Shown here piece by piece: positions 1 through 5,458 of a stretch of 7,231 bases of DNA (positions within the stretch are counted from its first letter, which is position 1; each line of letters starts with the position of its first letter). The stretch is from DATHBP01 sp035296085 (GTDB lineage: Bacteria; Actinomycetota; Actinomycetes; Propionibacteriales; Nocardioidaceae): NCBI GenBank assembly GCA_035296085.1, contig DATHBP010000108.1, forward strand, positions 1 through 7,231, written 5' to 3'. Position numbers and translations under genes: made by a program. The notes under the pieces were generated by a model. The model did no database searches and was not told where the DNA came from. It saw only the letters and a list, made by a program, of their open reading frames with translations.

Positions 1-316
1 GGCGTTTCATCCCAACCTCGACCCGCAGCCCTTCGACGCGACATTCCTCAAGGGCGAGTACGCCGCCGCCTACTCCGGCTTCGAGGGGCGGTCGCGAGAC
101 GGCCGCGACCTGGCTGAATGGCTGACTGGGCACGGTGTCGAACGTGTCGACATCTGCGGCATCGCGACGGACTACTGCGTACGTGCCACTGCCCTGGACG
201 CCGTGCGGGCCGGGTTCGGTACGCGCGTCCTGCTGGACCTGTGTGCAGGAGTGTCGCCGGAGTCCTCGGTGGCCGCAGTCCAGGAGATGCGTGCCGCCGG
301 AGTCGAGGCCGGCTAG
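1..316 (+). CDS. pncA: Nicotinamidase, C-terminal part (5' end outside window)
   Basis: The open frame runs from base 2 to a TAG at 314-316 and gives 104 residues. The family (isochorismatase-like cysteine hydrolases) deaminates nicotinamide to nicotinate in cytoplasmic NAD salvage. Seen here: FLKGEY, with the likely catalytic Lys at local residue 17; the AYSGFEG loop; and GIATDYCV, with the nucleophile Cys at local residue 59 and the cis-peptide segment just before it. The Lys-Cys distance of 42 is the same as K96-C138 in Mycobacterium tuberculosis PncA. The AGVSPESSVAA and EMRAAGVE end also matches that protein. By this alignment about 80 N-terminal residues, including the catalytic Asp and most metal ligands, lie upstream of the window. 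It converges on hmgA with only 23 bases between the stops and has no evident link to tyrosine breakdown. Confidence 0.93.
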   Translation, partial: AFHPNLDPQPFDATFLKGEYAAAYSGFEGRSRDGRDLAEWLTGHGVERVDICGIATDYCVRATALDAVRAGFGTRVLLDLCAGVSPESSVAAVQEMRAAGVEAG

Positions 317-339
317 CCGTTGCAGCTCTCCGGCGCCTG

Positions 340-1626
340 CTAGCTGTTGCTGTAGACCGCCGGTCCACCGTCGTCGCCAGTAGAGCTCGGACCACGGCCA
401 GCCCGCACTTCGGGCTCAGGGGCCAGATCCGGACCACGGCCAGCCCAAGACCACGCGTATGCGGGGTCCTCACTCGCCAGCCCGGCCTCACCGAGCTCGA
501 GCGGGCGGAAGGTGTCCACCATGACGGCGAGCTCGTCGAAGTACTCGGCCCCCAGCGACGCCTCGATGGCGCTCGGCTGCGGCCCGTGCGCATAGCCACC
601 CGGGTGCAGAGAGATCGAGCCGACGTTGATTCCCGAACCTTTGCGGGCCTCGTAGTCGCCGCCGACGTAGAACATGACCTCGTCGGAGTCCACGTTGGAG
701 TGGTAGTACGGCACCGGCACGGCCAGCGGGTGGTAGTCCACCTTGCGCGGGACGAAGTTGCAGATCACGAAGTTGTGACCCTCGAACACCTGGTGCACGG
801 TGGGCGGCTGGTGGACGCGTCCGGTGATGGGCTCGAAGTCGGCCACGTTGAACGTGTGCGGATACAGGCAGCCGTCCCACCCCACGACGTCGAAGGGGTG
901 GGATGCGTAGGTCAGGGCGGTGCCGACAAGACCGCCCGGGCCGTTGCCACGGTGCTTGACCAGCACGTCCACATCCGACCCTTCGACCAGCAGCGGCTCC
1001 GTCGGTCCGTGCAGGTCCCGCTCGCAGTAGGGCGAGTGTTCGAGGAACTGCCCGTACTTCGACAGGTAACGCTTGGGGGGGCTGATGTGGCTGTTCGCCT
1101 CGATCGTGTACGCCCGCAGCGGCTCCCCCCCTGTCGGCACCCAGCGGTGCGTCGTGGCTCGGGGGATGAGGACGTGGTCGCCCTGGCGAGCATCGAGCGC
1201 ACCGAACACCGTCTCGACGCGAGCCCAGCCGGACTCCACGTACACACACTCATCGCCTACGGCGTTGCGGTAGTACGGCGACGCCTCGCCGGCGACGACA
1301 TAGCTGATGCGGACATCGGCGTTGGCGAGCACCAGTCGGCGGCCGGTCACGACGTCGAGCGCCTTCCACTCGTTGTCAGTGAAGAGTGAGTGCAGCCGCA
1401 GGTGGCGGGGCTTGAGCGGGTGGTTGGCGGTGGTGGCCTGGTCGGGCAGCGTCCACACCGCAGAGTCGACGATCGCCGAAGGCACGCCGACGTGGTAGAG
1501 CAACGACGAGTCCGACGAGAAGCCCTCCTCCCCCATCAGCTCCTCGTGGCGGAGGCCCCCATCGGCCGCGCGAAACTGCGTGTGGCGCTTGGGCGGGACC
1601 TCGCCCACCACTCGGTAGAAGGACAC
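340..1626 (-). CDS. hmgA: Homogentisate 1,2-dioxygenase
   Basis: This Fe(II) cupin dioxygenase (EC 1.13.11.5) opens homogentisate to 4-maleylacetoacetate in the cytoplasm. The 428-residue protein begins with MSFYRVVGEVPPKRHTQF, then EELMGEEGFSSDSSLLYH, and has IPRATTHRW near 154-162. Likely iron ligands are H309 and E316 (in PYYHSNVDSDEVMFY) and H347 (in HPGGYAHGPQP), by analogy with human H335, E341 and H371; the spacing differs by one residue, so this is an alignment judgement. The GTG start at 1626 was chosen because a perfect AAGGAGG lies 8 bases upstream and family homology begins here. The frame stays open to 1788, but that extension would cross the divergent promoter and the start of the next gene. 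The last ~35 residues form a Gly/Pro-rich tail beyond the conserved domain and contain a short duplication. Transcribed divergently from the unknown gene at 1703. Confidence 0.95.
   Translation of the reverse strand: MSFYRVVGEVPPKRHTQFRAADGGLRHEELMGEEGFSSDSSLLYHVGVPSAIVDSAVWTLPDQATTANHPLKPRHLRLHSLFTDNEWKALDVVTGRRLVLANADVRISYVVAGEASPYYRNAVGDECVYVESGWARVETVFGALDARQGDHVLIPRATTHRWVPTGGEPLRAYTIEANSHISPPKRYLSKYGQFLEHSPYCERDLHGPTEPLLVEGSDVDVLVKHRGNGPGGLVGTALTYASHPFDVVGWDGCLYPHTFNVADFEPITGRVHQPPTVHQVFEGHNFVICNFVPRKVDYHPLAVPVPYYHSNVDSDEVMFYVGGDYEARKGSGINVGSISLHPGGYAHGPQPSAIEASLGAEYFDELAVMVDTFRPLELGEAGLASEDPAYAWSWAGRGPDLAPEPEVRAGRGPSSTGDDGGPAVYSNS
388..446. repeat. 17-base direct repeat with 42-base period in the hmgA tail
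   Basis: The sequence cggaccacggccagccc occurs identically at 388-404 and 430-446. The 42-base period keeps frame, so the HmgA tail carries AGRGP twice, 14 residues apart (395-399 and 409-413). It looks like a small in-frame tandem duplication that has diverged between the copies. Confidence 0.85.
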
Positions 1627-1634
1627 AGCACCGG

Positions 1635-1641
1635 CCTCCTT
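1635..1641 (-). promoter_or_regulatory. Ribosome binding site of hmgA
   Basis: On the minus strand this is AAGGAGG, a full anti-16S match, separated by 8 bases from the GTG at 1624-1626. It decides the hmgA start against the longer open frame. Confidence 0.88.
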
Positions 1642-1647
1642 GGTGTA

Positions 1648-1675
1648 CGTATATCGGACAGGTTGTCCGTTTCCA
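1648..1675 (-). promoter_or_regulatory. Putative hmgA promoter
   Basis: Read on the minus strand, TGGAAA (1675-1670) as a -35 box and TATACG (1653-1648) as a -10 box are separated by 16 bases. The spacer is almost exactly filled by the 15-base palindrome at 1655-1669. Transcription would then begin around 1641, giving a very short leader that starts at the ribosome binding site. The boxes are only partial matches to the consensus, so this is an inference from position. Confidence 0.45.
1655..1669. promoter_or_regulatory. Perfect palindrome, likely operator between divergent genes
   Basis: CGGACA-GGT-TGTCCG is a perfect 6-3-6 inverted repeat in the 76-base gap between hmgA and the unknown gene. 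It lies inside the suggested hmgA promoter spacer and 21 to 35 bases upstream of the -10-like box of the opposite gene. A bound dimer could therefore control both arms. I found no second full copy in the window. The binding protein is not known; the IclR protein at 6862-7231 is one candidate, and a TetR-type regulator elsewhere is another. Confidence 0.6.
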
Positions 1676-1689
1676 TACCCACCATGCGC

Positions 1690-1695
1690 TAAGGT
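1690..1695 (+). promoter_or_regulatory. -10 box of the unknown gene, probably leaderless
   Basis: TAAGGT at 1690-1695 is a common actinobacterial -10 hexamer, and it is followed after 7 bases by the ATG at 1703. That spacing puts the transcription start at or next to the A of the start codon, the usual pattern of leaderless genes. No good -35 is seen at 16-18 bases; the closest TTGTCC (1663-1668) is 21 bases away and overlaps the palindrome. The AAGG inside the box, 8 bases before ATG, could instead be a weak ribosome binding site. Confidence 0.5.
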
Positions 1696-1702
1696 CCGGC
1701 GC

Positions 1703-2611
1703 ATGTCAACCAGCGAGAGCGCCGCAGCAGCCGCTGACGCTCTGGTGCGCCGGCTGGTCGACGACGCCGCTGTCTTCCCGCCGGGCAATGCCCCGATGGA
1801 CCGAGCGCTGACCGCTCACCGTGAGCATCACGGCAGCTGGTATGCCGCCCTGGTTGGCCCCTTCCTCTGCGCCGATACCCGGCTGCCCGAGCTGGCGCGC
1901 GCCCTTCCCGCCGCCGCCGAGCCGCTGCAGATCGCTCTGGTGGTGACCGGCGGCGCTGGCGCCATCGAGCCCGCGCTGACATGGGTCGCCCGCGAGCCCC
2001 GGGTCGGTCTGGCAGCGGTCGAGGTGGCGCTGCGCACGAGCGACGACCCGTCAGCGGGTGCTAGGCGCATCACCACAGTGCTCGAGTCATCCCTCCCCGA
2101 GAACGTCGTCGCCTACGTCGAGATGCCGCGGCCCGACGACCCCGCACGCCTGGCCCCCGGTTGGCTGGGCGCCCTTGACGAGATTGCCGCAGCCGGCCAT
2201 CGGGTCAAGTATCGGACCGGCGGGCTGGAGGCTGGGGACTGCCCCGGGGAGTGGGAGCTCGCCGCGCTGCTCGGAGCAGCTCTGGATCGTGAGCTGGCGC
2301 TGAAATGCACCGCCGGCTTGCACGGCGCCGTGCGCCGCACCGCACCGGCCAACGGTTTCGAGGAGCACGGCTTTCTCAACGTGGCGCTGTCCGTCCACGC
2401 CGCCCTCGACGGGGCAGACACCGCTGACATCGCCGCCACGCTGGCGCTGCGTGACCGGAATGCGGTTGCCGAACGCGCGCGCGCCCTGTCTGCCGCGCAG
2501 GTAACCTCGATGCGCCGCTGGTTCACCTCGTTCGGCTCGTGCAGCGTCACCGACCCGCTCGACGAGCTCGTCGAGCTCGGCCTGTTCTCCAAGGAGATGG
2601 TCGATGGTTGA
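1703..2611 (+). CDS. Conserved-looking protein of unknown function in homogentisate operon
   Basis: I do not recognise a named family in this 302-residue, probably cytoplasmic protein; there is no signal peptide or membrane segment. In order it shows DDAAVFPPG (21-28), a strand-like WYAALVGPFLC (46-56), LQIALVVTGG (75-84), VGLAAVEVALR (101-111), VVAYVEMPR (135-143), HRVKYRTGG (166-174), LALKCTAGLHGAVRR (198-212), EEHGFLNVALS (220-230), and a Cys-containing end, FTSFGSCSVTDPLDEL. The alternation of hydrophobic strands and Ala-rich helices, with charged residues at strand ends (E140, K169, K201), suggests an alpha/beta barrel; this is inference. K169, R171, K201, H207 and H222 are candidate active-site residues. 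Its stop overlaps the fahA start by 8 bases and it is divergent from hmgA, so it almost certainly belongs to the pathway. The isomerase step between those two enzymes has no other gene here. The ATG at 1703 fits the -10 spacing; an upstream start near 1640 would overlap hmgA. Confidence 0.88.
   Translation: MSTSESAAAAADALVRRLVDDAAVFPPGNAPMDRALTAHREHHGSWYAALVGPFLCADTRLPELARALPAAAEPLQIALVVTGGAGAIEPALTWVAREPRVGLAAVEVALRTSDDPSAGARRITTVLESSLPENVVAYVEMPRPDDPARLAPGWLGALDEIAAAGHRVKYRTGGLEAGDCPGEWELAALLGAALDRELALKCTAGLHGAVRRTAPANGFEEHGFLNVALSVHAALDGADTADIAATLALRDRNAVAERARALSAAQVTSMRRWFTSFGSCSVTDPLDELVELGLFSKEMVDG
2591..2596 (+). promoter_or_regulatory. Ribosome binding site of fahA
   Basis: AAGGAG lies inside the last codons of the preceding gene, 7 bases before the fahA ATG at 2604. 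It fixes the fahA start and supports coupled translation across the 8-base overlap. Confidence 0.85.
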
Positions 2612-3821
2612 GTCCAGCTGGGTGCCCGGCGCTGCCGACACCCCGTACGACGTCACGAACCTTCCGTATGGCGTGTTCACCCGCGGCGACGAGGACGCGC
2701 GGGTCGGAGTGCGCATCGGTGACTTCGTCCTCGACCTGGCGCCGCTGGCCGCATCGGAAATGCTCGACGGAGCGCACGTGTTCGAGTCCGGGTCCCTCAA
2801 TGCCTTCCTGGCCCTCGGACGGCCCGCGTGGAGCTCCGTTCGCGGCTGGCTCGTCGAGCTCGTGAGCGACCAGAGCCACCGGCCGGAGATCGAGCCGTTC
2901 TTGATACCGCTCGCGGACGTGACGATGCGGCTGCCGTTCGAGGTCGCGGACTACGTCGACTTCTACTGCTCACTGGAGCACGCGACCAACGTCGGGCGCA
3001 TCTTCCGCCCCGACGCCGAGCCGCTACTGCCCAACTGGCGCCACCTGCCGGTCGGCTACCACGGCCGCGCCGGCACCGTGGTCGTCAGCGGGACCTCTGT
3101 CCGGCGGCCCTGCGGGCAGCGCAAGCCCGCAGACGCGGAGAGCCCGTCGTACGGCCCCTCGCGCCGGCTGGACATCGAGGCCGAGCTCGGCTTCGTCGTC
3201 GGCACCCCGTCAGCGCTCGGCAGCCCGGTCGCGGTCACAGACTTCCAGCAGCACGTGTTCGGCGTCGTTGTCGTCAACGACTGGTCAGCGCGCGACATCC
3301 AGGCCTGGGAGTACGTCCCCCTCGGGCCGTTCCTCGGCAAGTCGTTCGCGACTTCGGTCTCGGCCTGGGTGGTCCCGCTGGCGGCCCTGGACGCCGCGCA
3401 CGTCCCGCTGCCGGGCCAGGACCCGGCGCCGCTGCCCTATCTCGAGGTCAGCGGCGACGCAGGTCTCGACATCGACTTCGACGTGCGCATCAACGCTTCC
3501 ACGGTGTCCCGGCCTCCGTACCGGACGATGTACTGGTCGCCGCACCAGATGCTCGCGCACATGACCGTCAACGGGGCGTCGCTGCGGACTGGCGACCTCT
3601 TCGCCTCCGGCACGGTGAGCGGCAGCCGGCGCGAGGAGCGCGGCTCGCTGCTCGAGCTGTCATGGGGCGGCACCGAACCGATCGAGCTGAGTGACGGGTC
3701 AGTGCGCACGTTCCTCGAGGACGGTGACGAGGTCGTGATCAGCGCTTCGGCACCCGCACCAGGTGGCGGTCGGATCGGCCTTGGCGAGGTGGTAGGCCGC
3801 ATCGAGCCCGCCCGCTGCTGA
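2604..3821 (+). CDS. fahA: Fumarylacetoacetase
   Basis: The enzyme (EC 3.7.1.2) hydrolyses fumarylacetoacetate to fumarate and acetoacetate, the last step of the homogentisate pathway. The 405-residue product has the usual full length. An N-terminal SH3-like part (about 1-105, PYGVFTRGDEDARVGVRIGD) is followed by the catalytic FAH fold. Motifs match mammalian FAH with a constant offset of 7: D119 in VDFY, the catalytic H126 in EHATNVG, R135, Y152 in GYHGRAG, metal ligands E192 and E194 in DIEAELGF, D226 in NDWSARD, and K246 in GPFLGKSF. SGTVSGSRREERGSLLELSW near 335-354 completes the substrate pocket region. The start overlaps the unknown upstream gene by 8 bases, so the two form one operon. 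It ends at a convergent junction with the peptidase gene. All key residues are present, so it should be active. Confidence 0.96.
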   Translation: MVESSWVPGAADTPYDVTNLPYGVFTRGDEDARVGVRIGDFVLDLAPLAASEMLDGAHVFESGSLNAFLALGRPAWSSVRGWLVELVSDQSHRPEIEPFLIPLADVTMRLPFEVADYVDFYCSLEHATNVGRIFRPDAEPLLPNWRHLPVGYHGRAGTVVVSGTSVRRPCGQRKPADAESPSYGPSRRLDIEAELGFVVGTPSALGSPVAVTDFQQHVFGVVVVNDWSARDIQAWEYVPLGPFLGKSFATSVSAWVVPLAALDAAHVPLPGQDPAPLPYLEVSGDAGLDIDFDVRINASTVSRPPYRTMYWSPHQMLAHMTVNGASLRTGDLFASGTVSGSRREERGSLLELSWGGTEPIELSDGSVRTFLEDGDEVVISASAPAPGGGRIGLGEVVGRIEPARC

Positions 3822-3883
3822 TCCCCGGTCGCGTTTGGCGCTTCCGCGCGAATAGCGCATGCCCTACCGCGGGCGTTGGCAAA

Positions 3884-3981
3884 GGGGATGGACCCGTCAG
3901 TGGCGAGCCGTGGCGGGTCTGGCGGGAGGCCGAGCGCCAGCGAGGCCGGATGGTAGGCGAGCCACTGATGGGTCCATCCCC
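3884..3981. repeat. Long inverted repeat (21-base arms) at convergent junction
   Basis: The arms 3884-3904 (beginning ggggatggaccc) and 3961-3981 (ending gggtccatcccc) are complementary over 21 positions with one exception, 3896 against 3969. That pair is G-U in a plus-strand RNA and C-A in a minus-strand RNA. The 56-base centre holds another stem, CTGGCG (3919-3924) with CGCCAG (3935-3940). The element begins 62 bases after the fahA stop and ends 7 bases before the peptidase stop. It could be a two-way terminator or a small mobile or repeated element; no clear target-site duplication and no T-run follows. The remaining bases 3822-3883 hold nothing I can identify. Confidence 0.85.
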
Positions 3982-3988
3982 CCGAGCG

Positions 3989-5458
3989 TCAGCGGACTCC
4001 GTTGGCTCGCGTGGGGGCAGGCTTGTCCGAGCTGAACAGCCACGCGTGGAACAGCCCGTCGAGCCGCTTGCCGCTGATGCGCTCGGCGAGCGCCTCGAAC
4101 TGCGTGGTGGTGGCGTTGCCGTAGCGGTGGATGACCGCCCAGCGCCGCATCACCGTGAAGAAGTCGTGGCCACCGATGCGGTTGCGCAGCGCTTGCAGGG
4201 TCATCGCGCCGCGGTAGTAGACCGGCCCGGCGAAGAGGTGCTGCTTGCCGGGATTGCCGATGTGCAGCCGCCAGAACGGGTCGTCAGCGTCATGCGCGCG
4301 ATAGCGGGTCAGGAAGATCTCCGCCGGCGACTCGTTGCCGCGGTGAGCGCTCCAGAGCCACTGAGCGTAGGTGGCGAAGCCTTCGTTGAGCCAGATGTTG
4401 CGCCACCAGCGCACCGAGACACTGTCGCCGTACCACTGGTGTGCCAGCTCGTGAACGACGACGCTCACGTTGCGGTGGCCGCTGAAGTTGATCTTCGGGT
4501 AGACCGGCCTCGTCTGGGTCTCCAGCGCAAACCCGGCCGCTGCCGAAGGCACAATCCCGCCGGACTGGTGGAACGGGTAGGGGCCGAACTTCTTCGCCAG
4601 CCAGTCGACGACCTCACCGGTCTTACCGACTGACGCTCGGGCACGGGTGTCGCGGCGCGGCGGAAGCCCCTTCGCGAACGCGTTCAGGTAGGGGACGCCG
4701 CCCGAACTGACGCCGCGTTCGATGTCGTACTGGTCGATGGCCATAACCGCGAGGTACGTCGCCATCGGTTCGACCGGTCGCCAGCGCCATGTCGTCGTTC
4801 GCGCATGATTGGCTCGCTCGACCAGCCGGCCGTTGCTGATCGCCTCCATGCCACGGGGCACGGTCATGCTGATGTCGAAACGTGCCTTGTCGCTGGGGTG
4901 GTCGTTGCTGGGGAACCACCAGGCGGCGACCTTCGGCTCACCGTAGGCGAGCGCGCCGCGGCCGGGTGAGATCCACCAGGACCGGCCGCCGACGTCGACG
5001 TCTTCGGGGATGCCGGTGTAGGAAACCACGATGCGCATGCGCTGCCCTTCGCGCACTCCGGCCGCCGGCCGAACGATCAGCTCTCGACCGGCAACGTGGC
5101 GATGCCTTGCCCGCGCCCCGTTCACGCGCACCGACCGCGCATGCAGGACGAAGTCGAGGTTGAAGCGGGAGAGGTCCTTCGTGGCCTTCGCGGAGATGAC
5201 CGTCACGCCGCTGAGCCGGCCGCTTCCCGGCCGGTAGCGCAGACGCAGGTCGTAGGAGGACACGCGGTAGCCGCCGTTGCCGAACCACTCCGAATAGGGG
5301 TCGCCGATGCTCTGCGCCCCTGGGGTGAAGTCGATCCCCCGGGTCTGCGCGGGGACCGACCCAGCCCCTACGACAAGCGCGGCAGCGCACGTCAGGGCGC
5401 TCGCCCACCGCAGCCCTCGTCCAGTGCCGACAGGCCGGGTGGAGTCGCTGTCACTCAC
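3989..5458 (-). CDS. Secreted M1-family zinc metallopeptidase (aminopeptidase-like)
   Basis: The 489-residue protein begins with a Sec-type signal: basic n-region (R8, R14, R17), hydrophobic segment about 19-35, and a likely cleavage after SVPA (37). An N-terminal beta domain of the M1 kind follows (about 55-250), then the thermolysin-like domain with HELAHQW (zinc ligands H336 and H340, catalytic E337), the third ligand E359 in WLNEGFA, and a likely transition-state Tyr at 414 in VYYRGA. The usual GAMEN exopeptidase motif is replaced by GFALETQ (309-315), with E313 in the place of the substrate-binding Glu. It lacks the large helical C-terminal domain of PepN (about 850-870 residues). The GTG start overlaps the hpd stop as GTGA, with a weak GGGG at 5466-5469, so it should be translated with hpd. 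Exact substrate preference is not visible. Confidence 0.9.
   Translation of the reverse strand: MSDSDSTRPVGTGRGLRWASALTCAAALVVGAGSVPAQTRGIDFTPGAQSIGDPYSEWFGNGGYRVSSYDLRLRYRPGSGRLSGVTVISAKATKDLSRFNLDFVLHARSVRVNGARARHRHVAGRELIVRPAAGVREGQRMRIVVSYTGIPEDVDVGGRSWWISPGRGALAYGEPKVAAWWFPSNDHPSDKARFDISMTVPRGMEAISNGRLVERANHARTTTWRWRPVEPMATYLAVMAIDQYDIERGVSSGGVPYLNAFAKGLPPRRDTRARASVGKTGEVVDWLAKKFGPYPFHQSGGIVPSAAAGFALETQTRPVYPKINFSGHRNVSVVVHELAHQWYGDSVSVRWWRNIWLNEGFATYAQWLWSAHRGNESPAEIFLTRYRAHDADDPFWRLHIGNPGKQHLFAGPVYYRGAMTLQALRNRIGGHDFFTVMRRWAVIHRYGNATTTQFEALAERISGKRLDGLFHAWLFSSDKPAPTRANGVR

Noticed and set aside
312..344. Two GCTAGC copies containing the stop codons of pncA and hmgA, able to pair as a hairpin
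   Set aside because: The stem is only 6 base pairs with a 21-base loop, GCTAGC is itself palindromic, and no T-run follows; too weak to call a terminator.
118..1389. 423-residue plus-strand open frame across hmgA
   Set aside because: It is antisense to a full, motif-rich dioxygenase, its translation is Arg/Val/His-rich with no recognisable motif, and its start lies within pncA. It is a high-GC shadow frame.
1640..1702. Earlier start for the unknown gene at 1640
   Set aside because: It would put the palindrome and -10-like box within the coding region and lies only 14 bases from the divergent hmgA start.
1627..1788. N-terminal extension of hmgA to 1788
   Set aside because: The added 54 residues have no homology to the family, would run through the promoter gap and into the divergent gene, and the GTG at 1626 has a perfect ribosome binding site.
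2087..2800. 237-residue minus-strand open frame over the unknown gene and fahA
   Set aside because: It crosses the boundary of two overlapping plus-strand genes and has no motifs or ribosome binding site; it is a shadow frame.
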